Below are positions 1-9,066 of a DNA stretch of 64,000 bases, in pieces. The DNA lies in NCBI GenBank assembly GCA_002011035.2, contig MTLY02000002.1:248001-312000 (forward strand). Direction: 5' to 3'. The notes under the pieces were generated by a model. The model was given only the letters and a program-made list of their open reading frames with translations. It had not been told where the DNA came from and did not search any database. Each line of letters opens with the position of its first letter. Position 1 is the first letter of the stretch. The translations under genes and the position numbers were made by a program. This DNA is from Candidatus Hecatella orcuttiae. GTDB taxonomy: Archaea > Thermoproteota > Bathyarchaeia > Hecatellales > Hecatellaceae.

Positions 1-2706
1 AGAGTGGTAGATAAAGGTGGAGATCAGCTGGTTTCCATCCAAAGCCAGATCGGCGACATCAACTCCGAGATCGCGGGCCTTAAGACCACCATATCTTCGG
101 CTCAGACAAATCTCAAAACCCTAGAAGTTATGCGCTTAGAAAAAATGGAGGCGTTGAAGAAACTACGCGAAGATGCAGTCGCTGTTCGGAGAGAACGGGC
201 GAGGCTTATAAGAGCTAGAAATCAGATTCAGGCTCTTCTATCCCAAAAAGAAAAAGCTGCAGAGCAGATTAAAGGCAAAATATGGGAGATAAAAAATTCT
301 CTGGACGAAAACGCTGCTAAACTTTCCAGCTTAGAAGAGGAAACGAGGAAACTGGAATCCGAGCTGGCTCGTCTACACGTGAAAATCAAGGCTGAAAAAG
401 AAAGCGTTAATGTGTTAACAGATCAGCTTCAAGTTTTAAACTCTCGAAAGGCAACCTTCGAAAACCTGCATGAGAGTTTCTCCAGCCGCCTGAAGGAAGT
501 TAATGGACTTAAGCAGAAGGAACAGAAAGGCTACCAAGAAGTATTGGCGGCCATAGAGAGAATTAAAACTCAGAGGGAAATTGCTGAAGCTGAAATCTCC
601 AAGGCTGACAAGATTGCGAAGCGGGCGAGAGTTAATGTGGCTGAGTTTGAATCTCGAAGAAATTTAGCCGACTCAGTACTTTCTGAGGAGAAGGCATTGG
701 CGCACATAGAAGGCCTCGCTGAGTTGAAAGCTCTCTCGGGCGTTCACGGCAGACTGGCTGGGAAAATAAGGATTGCAGCCGGGTACAGAAAAGCGGTGGA
801 AGCCGCTGCGGAAGGCTGGCTTCAAGCCTTGATAGTTGAGAACTTGGAAGTGGTCAGAAGATGCGCGGACAGTTTGAAGAGGGCTAAAATAGGCAGGGTT
901 AAGCTTCTTCCCTTAGCGAGTTTAGAAAAAGTTCGGTCCGTAGGGAAACCGCCTATTGAAGGCATATTGGGCTCAGCGGCTTCTTTTGTGGAATGCGCCA
1001 ACAAGTTTAGACCTGCTGTCAACTTTGTTCTAGGAGACACTCTTGTGGCGGTGGACGGGGAAACAGCCCTCCAAGCTTCGGCGAAAGGCTACAGGGTTGT
1101 AACGGTGGAGGGGGAAGTCTACGAGCCAGGCATACGGCTGGAGGTAGGCTTCTACAGGGAGCCCATAGACCTTTCAGACGTTATCCCCAGCGGGGAAACC
1201 GTTAAAATGCTGAATGAAACTGTAGCCTCTTTTGAACGCCTCCTCAGCAGGAGACAGGCTGACTTGAAGCATCTGAGCGAAGAACTAATCAGGCTGGAGG
1301 GTGAGAAGGTGCTTCGGGAGGATACGATAAAGTTTCTTGAACGGGAGGCCGCGGGCTTAACCCAAAACATGGAAAGAGCTCACAAAAGCATTGTTGAATT
1401 GAATAGGAGAATCAGAAGTTTCACCCATCGACGCGATAAACTTCAAGCTGAAATCGAAGGAGCAGAGGCTAGAGTAGCTCAGATTGAACAGAGGCTGCAT
1501 AAGCTACGGGTTGAGGCAGCGAACATAAGGAAAAAGTTGAAGCCGGAAACCATGACCAAGTTGGAAGGTGAGAACGCTGAGTTGGAGAGTGAAATCAGTG
1601 AATATCACCGTCGACTCAACGAGATTAACAGTCAACTGTCCTCCAACGAGTCCAACCTAGAACACGTATATCTGCCTTCTCTGAAAACAGGGAAGAGAGA
1701 ACTCTCTGGAATAGAGAAAAACATCAGAAAACGAAGAGAGGAAATAGAGGTAGCTAAAAGGAGAATGGAGGAAGCTGAGTCTAAGCTTAAAAGTTTACAG
1801 CGGGAGAAAGAAAACTTTTCAGCAATGATGACTACGAAGAAGGAGGAATACAGGAAATTCGAGGAAGAAATCGAGAATATCAACAAGGAGCTCCAGAGGA
1901 TTGAAAAACGATGCGAGCCCCTCAACGAAGAAATCAACGGACTAAACCAGAGAATTCTCAGACATCAATTGGAACGAGAGCAGATCATCAACGAACTTAA
2001 GAGCCTAGGATACGAGCAGCCCCGGGAAGTAAGTGTAGAGGAAGAGAGAGTTTCTGAAGGGCTGTTTGAAAGTTTTCAAAGGGAACATGATCGCCTCTAT
2101 GGAAGGTTAAACATGAACGCTGCAGCCCTCTATCCAACTCACATGAAAACCTACAAGGAACTTTCCACGAAGATAAACCAGCTGGAGGAGGAAAAGAGAG
2201 AAATATTAACGTTCATGGAGAACGTGGAGAGAGAAAAGAGAGATGCCTTCTTCTCAGCTTTGGAGAAACTTAACCAGAAGTTCTCCGAAACTTTCAGCGC
2301 CATAACAAACGGCAAGGGGTGGATTCAATTGCAGAACCCCGATGAGCCTTTCTCGGAAGGCTTGGACATCATCGTGGAGTTTCCAGGAAAACCTCCTATG
2401 CCTGTGGCTGCGGCCAGCGGCGGGGAGAAATCCGTGGTAGCTGTATGCTACATCTTCGCCCTCCAAAGCCTCACCAAGACTTCTCCCTTCTACATCCTCG
2501 ACGAGATAGACGCTCATCTTGATTCCGTGAATGCTTCAAGGCTGGCCGAACTGCTGGCCAGAGAATCGAAGGAGTCGCAGATGATAGTTATTTCGTTCAA
2601 AGACACTGTGGCTGCTAAGGCGGACAAGATTTTCGGAGTCTACGTGAAAAACGGAATATCATACCTCCACTCTCTCCCTCTGCAAGTGATGGAGGCTGCT
2701 TCATGA
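1..2706 (+). CDS. smc: Chromosome segregation protein SMC, 5'-truncated by the window edge
   Basis: This is the C-terminal ~900 residues of a canonical SMC ATPase, which dimerises through its hinge and entraps or extrudes DNA together with ScpA and ScpB. The frame is open to base 1, so the N-terminal Walker A lobe and part of the first arm lie upstream. Residues ~1-230 are heptad-rich coiled coil. A globular hinge follows at ~235-390 (ELKALSGVHGRLAGKI, then a Gly-rich second half). A second long coil runs to ~750. The C-lobe carries the ABC signature (AASGGEKSVVAVCYIFALQ, ~800) and Walker B (YILDEIDAHLD, ~828). The stop overlaps the scpA start by 4 nt, so the genes are probably translationally coupled. 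SMC identity is very secure. Confidence 0.96.
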   Translation, partial: RVVDKGGDQLVSIQSQIGDINSEIAGLKTTISSAQTNLKTLEVMRLEKMEALKKLREDAVAVRRERARLIRARNQIQALLSQKEKAAEQIKGKIWEIKNSLDENAAKLSSLEEETRKLESELARLHVKIKAEKESVNVLTDQLQVLNSRKATFENLHESFSSRLKEVNGLKQKEQKGYQEVLAAIERIKTQREIAEAEISKADKIAKRARVNVAEFESRRNLADSVLSEEKALAHIEGLAELKALSGVHGRLAGKIRIAAGYRKAVEAAAEGWLQALIVENLEVVRRCADSLKRAKIGRVKLLPLASLEKVRSVGKPPIEGILGSAASFVECANKFRPAVNFVLGDTLVAVDGETALQASAKGYRVVTVEGEVYEPGIRLEVGFYREPIDLSDVIPSGETVKMLNETVASFERLLSRRQADLKHLSEELIRLEGEKVLREDTIKFLEREAAGLTQNMERAHKSIVELNRRIRSFTHRRDKLQAEIEGAEARVAQIEQRLHKLRVEAANIRKKLKPETMTKLEGENAELESEISEYHRRLNEINSQLSSNESNLEHVYLPSLKTGKRELSGIEKNIRKRREEIEVAKRRMEEAESKLKSLQREKENFSAMMTTKKEEYRKFEEEIENINKELQRIEKRCEPLNEEINGLNQRILRHQLEREQIINELKSLGYEQPREVSVEEERVSEGLFESFQREHDRLYGRLNMNAAALYPTHMKTYKELSTKINQLEEEKREILTFMENVEREKRDAFFSALEKLNQKFSETFSAITNGKGWIQLQNPDEPFSEGLDIIVEFPGKPPMPVAAASGGEKSVVAVCYIFALQSLTKTSPFYILDEIDAHLDSVNASRLAELLARESKESQMIVISFKDTVAAKADKIFGVYVKNGISYLHSLPLQVMEAAS

Positions 2707-3398
2707 GTTCACGGCCTAGAGAAAAACCTTTCTGGCTCAGGCCGCCTTGGCAGATTCTCTTCGACTTGGCGAAGCTTTACAAGGTTCGCCCATGGGATTT
2801 AAACATAGCTCGCTTGCTGTCCACCTTTCTGAATGAAATGAGGAAGACAGGGTACATCGACTTCGCTGCTTCAGGCACGGCTTTACTGTCCTCCAGCACT
2901 ATTCTCCGTCTTCAGTCGGAAACGATAATGAAGCCTGAAGAGCCTCCTGAAACCCCTGAAGCCAAGCCAATGGAGCCTATTCCTCCTGCGCTTCAGCTGC
3001 CTTTTCGATACGAGTTTACTTCAACAACTTTGGACAATCTTTTAGCGGCTTTGGAGGAAATTTTAAAAATTGAAACCGTAAGAAAAACCATTAAAGTTTC
3101 GCCGATCACTCCTCCTGTGGCTGAGTTTTTCCGAGAATATGAACAGTTTACCATTCAAGAAGATGAGCTGGAAGATTTTTATGTTCAACTTCAGCAAAAG
3201 CTCAAAGGTAAAGCCACTTTACCTTTATCCCAGTTGGTCAAGGGAAAAAACAGGCTTGAAACAGTGCGAATTTTCATGATCCTTCTGTTTCTAGCTTCCC
3301 AAGGCCGGATTGAACTTATTCAGGAAGAGGAATTTGGGGAAATTGAAATAGCCTTAAACTCGGAGCTCAGTGAAGTTGACAGAATCCTCACAACTTAA
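2703..3398 (+). CDS. scpA: Segregation and condensation protein ScpA (kleisin)
   Basis: This 231-aa kleisin bridges the two SMC heads and recruits ScpB. The N-terminal helical domain (residues ~15-75) has the family pattern in KVRPWDLNIARLL and a following helix ending ILRLQSETI. A Pro/Glu-rich linker lies at ~78-100. The C-terminal winged helix (~185-225, containing LPLSQLVKGKNRLETVRIFM) should bind the SMC cap. It overlaps smc by 4 nt (ATGA) and scpB by 29 nt, the usual smc-scpA-scpB order. It also serves as an internal reference for the divergent kleisin-like gene at 9067. Confidence 0.93.
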   Translation: MSSRPREKPFWLRPPWQILFDLAKLYKVRPWDLNIARLLSTFLNEMRKTGYIDFAASGTALLSSSTILRLQSETIMKPEEPPETPEAKPMEPIPPALQLPFRYEFTSTTLDNLLAALEEILKIETVRKTIKVSPITPPVAEFFREYEQFTIQEDELEDFYVQLQQKLKGKATLPLSQLVKGKNRLETVRIFMILLFLASQGRIELIQEEEFGEIEIALNSELSEVDRILTT

Positions 3399-4017
3399 AG
3401 AACTGGATAAACATCCAGAGAAACTCCTCCTAGAGCCCACGGGGGAGGCTGAGGAGCTTCAAGCCAAAAAAAGGTTGATAGAGGCAGCCCTTTACGTTGC
3501 CGGTTATCCCTTGGAACTTAAAACCCTCTGCTCTGTAGCTCAGATATACTCAAAGAGAAAAGTTCAGGAGCTGGCCCGCAGCCTAGCTGAAGAATACAAA
3601 GCACGGAACGGTTGCTTGGAAATTTTAGAGCTGGAAGACGGAAGATTTGTGATGCAGCTGAAAACCGAGTATGTTCCCCGGGTTAGAAGGCTTTCAATAA
3701 AGCCGCTGTTAACCGAGGGTCCCTTGAGGACCTTGTCTTACATTGCCTATAAGCAGCCTGTGCCCCAAGCTAAGGTTATCGATGTGAGGGGTCCGCAGGC
3801 CTATGAACACATCCATAGACTGCAGGAGATGGGTCTCATCGGCCGGGAAAAGTTTGGAAAGTCCCATTTGCTGAGAACAACCTCGGTCTTCTCCGACTAT
3901 TTCGGTCTGAGTAAAGAGCTGAAGTTGATGAAAAAGCAGCTGGAAGCCATGTTCACCCAAGCTGAAAAGGAGGCGACCAAACGGCGGGAAGAGAAAACCC
4001 CCGCTTCTCAAGGCTAA
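3370..4017 (+). CDS. scpB: Segregation and condensation protein ScpB (KITE)
   Basis: ScpB is a tandem winged-helix (KITE) dimer that binds the central part of ScpA and tunes the SMC ATPase. Residues ~30-110 hold the first winged helix (AKKRLIEAALYVAGYPLEL) and ~115-180 the second (LRTLSYIAYKQPVPQAKVID, then a wing with GREKFGKSHLLRTT). A basic/acidic tail ends the 215-aa protein. Translation from the GTG at 3370 starts inside the scpA end. The T-rich run just after the stop (aaatttttcactacggcttttt) could terminate transcription, although the next gene is co-directional. Confidence 0.92.
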   Translation: MKLTESSQLKELDKHPEKLLLEPTGEAEELQAKKRLIEAALYVAGYPLELKTLCSVAQIYSKRKVQELARSLAEEYKARNGCLEILELEDGRFVMQLKTEYVPRVRRLSIKPLLTEGPLRTLSYIAYKQPVPQAKVIDVRGPQAYEHIHRLQEMGLIGREKFGKSHLLRTTSVFSDYFGLSKELKLMKKQLEAMFTQAEKEATKRREEKTPASQG

Positions 4018-4128
4018 AAATTTTTCACTACGGCTTTTTAGCTTTCAATCTGTTAAAGAAAAAAGATATTACTGCGAATAGCTAAAAAAAAAGTTGTATT
4101 TCCATTGTTCTTTCAGGCGGCGGACTTC

Positions 4129-5073
4129 ATGGTAACCGACAGCTACGGAAGGCCGATGACCAACCTGAGAATAGCAGTGACCCAGCGGTGCAACTTCAAG
4201 TGCATCTACTGCCATGAGGAGGGAGATCCTAGAAGAGGTGAAGCAGAACTGACTCCTGAAGAGATCAGGAGGATAGTTGAAACGGCCAGCGAACTGGGGG
4301 TGAAGAAAGTTAAGATAACGGGAGGAGAGCCGCTTCTCAGAAAAGACCTCTGCGAAATTGTTTCCGGAATCAGGGAGGTACATGGAATAGAGGAGGTTTC
4401 GATGTCCACCAACGGTTCCCTTCTTCTCGACTACGCCCATGCTCTCAAGGACGCAGGTCTGAAAAGGGTAAACGTTAACCTTCCCTCCATAAAGCGAGAA
4501 GTCTACCAGAAGGTCACCGGTTTCTCCCAACTGGACAAGGTTAAAAAAGGCCTTTTCGTCGCGGAGAAAGTAGGGCTGACGCCTGTTAAAATAAACATGG
4601 TAGTCCTTAGGTCGGTTAACGAAGGAGAGATATGGGATCTGGTGAACTTCATTGAGGGAAGAAACTTCGTCCTCCAGCTTATCGAGCTTGAAAGACTGGG
4701 GAATGGAGTTGCTTTTTATGAAAAATACTACGCAGATCTCCAAAGCATCCAAGAGCAACTGGAAGCCAGAGCTGCAGAGGTTACAGTTAAAAGTCTCCAC
4801 AACCGTCGAGTTTACCGGCTGAAGGGTGGCGGGGCTCAGGTGGAATTGGTTAGGCCTTTTCACAACTCAGACTTCTGCATGAACTGCACTCGCATGAGGG
4901 TAACGGCCGGTGGGGAGCTGAAACCCTGCCTGATGAGGTGTGACAACTACGTGAATATCGCTTCCCCTCTGCGGAGAGCAACTTCAAAGGAGGAGTTAAA
5001 ACGGATTTTCTTGGAGGCTGTAAAAAGACGGGAACCCTACTTTGGGGATGGAGGCTGCCGAAAAGTCTCATAG
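4129..5073 (+). CDS. moaA: GTP 3',8-cyclase MoaA (molybdenum cofactor biosynthesis)
   Basis: MoaA is a radical-SAM enzyme that converts GTP to 3',8-cyclo-GTP, the first step of molybdopterin synthesis. The N-terminal radical-SAM [4Fe-4S] motif is CNFKCIYC (CX3CX2C), followed by the GGEPLL SAM-binding segment. The C-terminal second-cluster cysteines are in CMNCTRMRVTAGGELKPC. The ORF track begins at a TTG (4105), but the family alignment starts around MVTDSYGRPMTNLR, so the ATG at 4129 is preferred. The usual C-terminal Gly-Gly tail is not obvious; the protein ends GDGGCRKVS. moaC and moaB follow directly. Confidence 0.93.
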   Translation: MVTDSYGRPMTNLRIAVTQRCNFKCIYCHEEGDPRRGEAELTPEEIRRIVETASELGVKKVKITGGEPLLRKDLCEIVSGIREVHGIEEVSMSTNGSLLLDYAHALKDAGLKRVNVNLPSIKREVYQKVTGFSQLDKVKKGLFVAEKVGLTPVKINMVVLRSVNEGEIWDLVNFIEGRNFVLQLIELERLGNGVAFYEKYYADLQSIQEQLEARAAEVTVKSLHNRRVYRLKGGGAQVELVRPFHNSDFCMNCTRMRVTAGGELKPCLMRCDNYVNIASPLRRATSKEELKRIFLEAVKRREPYFGDGGCRKVS

Positions 5074-5124
5074 AGTTCAACCTCCGCAAGCCGCAAAACT
5101 TTAATTGGGGAATGAAACCTGAAG

Positions 5125-5574
5125 ATGAAGAAAACCTCCATGGTGGATGTTACCCCTAAACCTGTGGTTTTCAGAGAGGCCTCCGCGGAAGGTCTCCTAA
5201 GGTTGAGACCGTCCACGGTGAGGAGGATCAGGAGAGGAGAGGTGGAGAAGGGAGACCCCTTGGAGGTGGCGAGGTTAGCCGGGATTCTAGCGGCGAAAAA
5301 TACCAGTCAGTTTGTGGCCTTATGTCATCCTCTTCCCCTTACCCACGTGGATGTGGCGGTGGACATCGCTGACGGTCGAACTGTCAGGGTGGTTTCCACG
5401 GTGAGAGCTGAGGCTAAGACGGGGGTGGAAATGGAAGCCTTGGTGGCAGCCGCTACGGCCCTTCTAAACGTTTGGGATATGGTTAAAAAATACGAGAAAG
5501 ACCGCGGGGGACAGTATCCCACCGCGGAGATTTTAAGTCTGCGGGTGAAAAAGAAGTTTAAGGGCGAACCTTGA
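5125..5574 (+). CDS. moaC: Cyclic pyranopterin monophosphate synthase MoaC
   Basis: MoaC rearranges 3',8-cyclo-GTP to cyclic pyranopterin monophosphate after MoaA. The 149-aa length is typical. Visible family motifs are MVDVTPKP near the N-terminus, the catalytic loop LCHPLPLTHVDV, and the C-terminal block GVEMEALVAAATALLNVWDM followed by VKKYEKDRGGQYP. An A/T-rich element (aaactttaattgg) lies just upstream, so a separate promoter is possible, but the ~50-bp gap and shared strand suggest one moa transcript. Its stop overlaps the moaB start (TTGA). Confidence 0.95.
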   Translation: MKKTSMVDVTPKPVVFREASAEGLLRLRPSTVRRIRRGEVEKGDPLEVARLAGILAAKNTSQFVALCHPLPLTHVDVAVDIADGRTVRVVSTVRAEAKTGVEMEALVAAATALLNVWDMVKKYEKDRGGQYPTAEILSLRVKKKFKGEP

Positions 5575-6101
5575 GCAAGTCTTCTGTAAGGCATAAAAAA
5601 GAGGCGCCTTCCACCCTCCGTTTTGCTGTAGTCACCATCAGCACTTCTAAATACCAGCAGCGAAAAACTGGGAAGAATGTGGAGGATGAATCTGGGAAAC
5701 TAATCGTCGACCTCCTCCAGCAGGCCGGCCATCGAGTTGTCTTTAGGGAGCTTATCCCTGACAGCCTCAGGAAAATTCGAAATATCCTCCGAAGGGCTTT
5801 AAGAAGACAGGACGTAGACGCCGTGGTCACAACGGGAGGTACAGGGGTAACTCCTAAGGACGTAACCATTGAAGCCGTAAAGGGTCTTCTGGAAAAGGAG
5901 CTTCCGGGCTTCGGGGAGCTTCTCAGAAAAATAAGCTATGAAAAAATAGGCTCCGCCGCCTTGATGACTAGGGCCGTGGCTGGGGTTTCCGGAGGGAAAG
6001 CAGTCTTCTGCCTGCCAGGGTCGCCTCACGCCGTGGAGGTGGGGGTTAAGCATCTCATAATCCCCGAGGCCCCTCATGTGGTTAAGCATGCCAAGGAGTA
6101 A
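5571..6101 (+). CDS. moaB: Molybdopterin adenylyltransferase MoaB/MogA family
   Basis: This 176-aa MoCF_biosynth-domain protein adenylylates molybdopterin in preparation for metal insertion; in archaea MoaB performs the MogA reaction. Diagnostic blocks are VVTTGGTGVTPKDVT (MPT-binding loop), LPGFGELLRKISYEKIGSAA, and CLPGSPHAVEVG near the C-terminus. It starts at a TTG overlapping the moaC stop by 4 nt. It completes a moaA-moaC-moaB block. No MoaD, MoaE or MoeA is in the window, so those steps must be encoded elsewhere. Confidence 0.93.
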   Translation: MSKSSVRHKKEAPSTLRFAVVTISTSKYQQRKTGKNVEDESGKLIVDLLQQAGHRVVFRELIPDSLRKIRNILRRALRRQDVDAVVTTGGTGVTPKDVTIEAVKGLLEKELPGFGELLRKISYEKIGSAALMTRAVAGVSGGKAVFCLPGSPHAVEVGVKHLIIPEAPHVVKHAKE

Positions 6102-6109
6102 CCTTACCC

Positions 6110-6913
6110 TTGCCCCGTTACGCTGTCAGACTTTACTATGAGGGAGATGGATACCACGGTTTTCAACCTCAGAGGGAAAAGAGAACCGTAGGCGGGGAAG
6201 TCATTTCAGCCCTCCTGAGGTCAGGCCTCGTAAGCAGCCGGGTCTCCGCTCACTTTCAAGCAGCCTCTCGAACCGACCGGGGGGTCAACGCCCTCAATCA
6301 AACCGTCGCCTTTCACGCTGACCAGCCTCTCAACCTTCGAAGGCTTAACGCCTTCCTCCCCTGCGACATCAGAGCCTGGGCTTGGGCGGAGGTTCCTGCT
6401 CAGTTTAACCCGAGAAAAGAGGCTGTGGAGAGGCAGTATCTATATTTGGCTCCCTACCAAGGAGAGGACATGGAAAAAATGAGAGAAGCCGCACGGATTC
6501 TCTTGCAGCATACCTCTTCCCAAGCTGAGCATAGGAAGCGTGCAGACTGGCTTACACCCTTGAAAAAGCTTAAGGTTAAGCTGTGGCGAGGTTTACTTTT
6601 GTTCGAGTTTTCTTCCAAAGGCTTTGTGAAGGGGGCGGTAAGGAAGGCGTCGGGGCTTATTCTGAAAGTCGGCAGAGGAGAAATCCGGCTGGAGGATATA
6701 GGGCCTATGCTCCAAGAGAAGGAAAGCTGTTTGAGTATACCTCCGGCCCCTCCGGAGAATCTACTACTTGCAGACATAAAATATGAGAAGATAAAGTTCA
6801 AGGTGGACGGGGGGGCTGTGAGGGAAATCATGGGAAGGCTGCGGAAAACTGTCCACCGAGGGGAGTTTGCGAGGCTCTGCCTCGCCAAGCTACCCAGAAA
6901 CGTTAATTTCTAG
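6110..6913 (+). CDS. truA: tRNA pseudouridine(38-40) synthase TruA
   Basis: TruA isomerises uridines 38-40 in the anticodon stem-loop of tRNAs. The catalytic Asp sits in the conserved block AASRTDRGVNALNQ, and the N-terminus (RLYYEGDGYHGFQPQ) fits the family's first beta strand and Tyr/Gly loop. Length (267 aa) is normal. It starts at a TTG 8 nt after moaB and lies directly upstream of the Smc5-like gene, so it may be the promoter-proximal partner of that operon. The link to molybdopterin genes is positional only. Confidence 0.92.
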   Translation: MPRYAVRLYYEGDGYHGFQPQREKRTVGGEVISALLRSGLVSSRVSAHFQAASRTDRGVNALNQTVAFHADQPLNLRRLNAFLPCDIRAWAWAEVPAQFNPRKEAVERQYLYLAPYQGEDMEKMREAARILLQHTSSQAEHRKRADWLTPLKKLKVKLWRGLLLFEFSSKGFVKGAVRKASGLILKVGRGEIRLEDIGPMLQEKESCLSIPPAPPENLLLADIKYEKIKFKVDGGAVREIMGRLRKTVHRGEFARLCLAKLPRNVNF

Positions 6914-6974
6914 GCTTGCTAAGGTTATCTCTGAACCTAAGCATCTTCAGCGTAGGGCTACTGACGGGGTAAAA

Positions 6975-9047
6975 ATGGGCGAAAGGCTTCCGGAAAGCCT
7001 TCCAAAAGGGGTTGACCTATCCCAGCCCAGAAGGAAGGTGTTCGTCAAAGAGATCGTCTTAGAGAACTTCATGTCCTACGAGTACGCCAAAATACCCCTG
7101 AAAGTTGGCCTCAACGTGGTCTGCGGCCCCAACGGCGCAGGGAAGTCTTCCATCCTCCTCGCCCTCTCCGTGGCGTTGGGCCAAGCCTATACAGAGCGGT
7201 CGAAGCGGCTCAGCGACCTGATAAGGAGGGGAAAGGAAAACGCCCGAGTGACCCTTCTTTTCGACAACTCCCCCGGGAAAGATGGGAGGAGACCCATTCC
7301 CAGCAGCGACTCCGATCTCTTCAGGCTTTCCCGCTATCTTAGGAAAAACGGGGAATACTGGTTTGAAGCGGACTATCGCGGGATTTCCAAAGGAGAACTT
7401 TCTCGGCTGTTGGACTCCTTCGGCATCAACCCCGACAACATGCTCATCATCATGCACCAGAACATGGTGGAGGAGTTCAGCGTTGTCTCCCCCCAGCAGA
7501 AACTCCTCATGGTGGAGGAAGCCGTAGGCTTCCAGCCCTACCGGCAGAGGATCATGGAAGCCCAGCAAAGGCTTATGGGACTTCTCAGCGAAGAAACCTC
7601 CATCGCCAGCCTCCTAGGTAGCGCTGAGCAGACTCTAGCTTACTGGAAAGAGCAATACGACCGGTACCTCCGAAAGAAGGAGCTACTTCAGAAGAAAAGC
7701 CAGTTGGAACGGGAACTGGCTTGGGCGCAAGTGGTTAAGTTGGAGAAATCCCTAGAGGCGGTGATGGAGGAGGAAGAAAGAAAAAGACGTAGGCTCATCC
7801 GAATTCGAGAAAACGCTGAAAAGACGAAGAAAGAGGGGAAAGAGCTCCAGCATGACATCGGTAAACTTCGGTTTGAACGCAACCAAAGCCTCTTCACTCT
7901 CATAGGCTGCGAAAAGGAAAAGGCTGGAAACGAGATCTACACTAAGCTTTCAGGCGAGTTTTCAGAGAGGATGGAAAGTCTTCAAGCCATGCTGGACAGG
8001 TTGGAAAACTCATCGGGAAGGAGCGAGGGAGACGGCTATAGGGCTGTTAGGGAAAAGATGGAGGAGATACAAAGTTGGCTTGAGGAAATTCAAAGCCATT
8101 CCCGAGCTTCCATGGTGAAAATGAAGGAATTGAATTCGAAAATCTCACTCCTCCAAAAAAGTCTGAGTTCCCTAGAACAGGAGTTAGACAGTCTTCAGGA
8201 AATGTACGTGGAGAAAAGGGTTAGGGAGGCTTTGCTGAATTATCAGGGGGAGGAATTAGAAGACCAGCTCCGGCAGTTGGGAAGAGAAGAGGACAGGCTT
8301 AAAGAGGAACTGGAGACTTTAGCCTCCCAAGCTAGGGAAATCGGGCCTAGGGTGGAAACCCACCGGCTTCCCCAAGAAATCAGCGACGAAATCAAAACTC
8401 TAACAGCCCACTTGGTCTCCTTGGCGGATGTTAATCCGGAGACTGAAAAAATCTACCGCAAATATCAGCGGGTATACGAAGAGCTGAAGCAGAAATCTGA
8501 AGTATTAGCGGAAAACAGGGCTAAGATGCTGGAGGAAGTGGATGTCCGGAAAAAGGCTTGGAGAAAAGTTTTGGAAAACTTCCTCGCCGAGCTTAACCAA
8601 ACCTACAGGCAGTTCCTCTCCACCATAGGCGCCCTTGGAAACGTGAAACTGGTCAACGCAGAGGATGTGGAAACCGCAGGCCTAGAGCTCTACGTAGGCT
8701 TCCACGGCACAGCTCCTACCCCCTTAGACGCCTACACCCAGAGCGGAGGAGAACGGACAACAGCCATCATGGCCTTTCTGCTCGCCCTCCAAAGATACGT
8801 GAAGTCTCCTATTAGGGCGGTGGATGAGTTTGATATACACATGGACCCTAGAAATAGGGAGACAGTATCGAAGCTGATAGCGCAGACCGTCGGCGAACAA
8901 GAGCAAGCGCAGTATATAATTATAACGCCCTGGCATCTTCCAATCTTTGACCAAGAAGCTCACCTCATCATCGTTCAGAATGTGGCAGGAAGGTCTGAAG
9001 TTAAAACGGTGAACAGCTCTGAAGCCGGCTCGAAGGTCCAAGGATAA
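6975..9047 (+). CDS. Smc5/6-like SMC ATPase, compact, without visible hinge or zinc hook
   Basis: This 690-aa SMC-family ATPase is distinct from the canonical SMC at 1-2706. The N-lobe has KEIVLENFMSYEYAKIPL, Walker A GPNGAGKSS (~50) and LSDLIRRGKENARVTL. The MHQNMVEEFS segment (~160) matches the Smc5/6 Q-loop region. Residues ~170-560 are coiled coil with no ~150-aa hinge and no CXXC hook. The C-lobe has QSGGERTTAIMAFLLALQ (~588), Walker B RAVDEFDIHMDPRNRE (~614) and QYIIITPWHLP (~645); this series resembles eukaryotic Smc5 more than SMC or Rad50. The ATG at 6975 was chosen over the track start at 6867, which lies inside truA. The kleisin-like and KITE-like genes follow. Assignment to the Smc5/6 type is by motif recognition. 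Confidence 0.85.
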   Translation: MGERLPESLPKGVDLSQPRRKVFVKEIVLENFMSYEYAKIPLKVGLNVVCGPNGAGKSSILLALSVALGQAYTERSKRLSDLIRRGKENARVTLLFDNSPGKDGRRPIPSSDSDLFRLSRYLRKNGEYWFEADYRGISKGELSRLLDSFGINPDNMLIIMHQNMVEEFSVVSPQQKLLMVEEAVGFQPYRQRIMEAQQRLMGLLSEETSIASLLGSAEQTLAYWKEQYDRYLRKKELLQKKSQLERELAWAQVVKLEKSLEAVMEEEERKRRRLIRIRENAEKTKKEGKELQHDIGKLRFERNQSLFTLIGCEKEKAGNEIYTKLSGEFSERMESLQAMLDRLENSSGRSEGDGYRAVREKMEEIQSWLEEIQSHSRASMVKMKELNSKISLLQKSLSSLEQELDSLQEMYVEKRVREALLNYQGEELEDQLRQLGREEDRLKEELETLASQAREIGPRVETHRLPQEISDEIKTLTAHLVSLADVNPETEKIYRKYQRVYEELKQKSEVLAENRAKMLEEVDVRKKAWRKVLENFLAELNQTYRQFLSTIGALGNVKLVNAEDVETAGLELYVGFHGTAPTPLDAYTQSGGERTTAIMAFLLALQRYVKSPIRAVDEFDIHMDPRNRETVSKLIAQTVGEQEQAQYIIITPWHLPIFDQEAHLIIVQNVAGRSEVKTVNSSEAGSKVQG

Positions 9048-9066
9048 CTTAGAACACCTCCTCAGG

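Noticed and set aside
4069-4863. 264-aa minus-strand ORF
   Set aside because: It lies antisense to moaA, whose radical-SAM motifs are intact; the shadow shows no family features.
6867-6974. N-terminal 36 residues of the Smc5-like track ORF
   Set aside because: They overlap truA coding sequence and lack SMC homology; the ATG at 6975 fits the family.
7900-8200. Possible Rad50 zinc hook in the Smc5-like protein
   Set aside because: The only Cys here is in IGCEKEK, not in a CXXC hook, and the head motifs are Smc5-like rather than Rad50-like.
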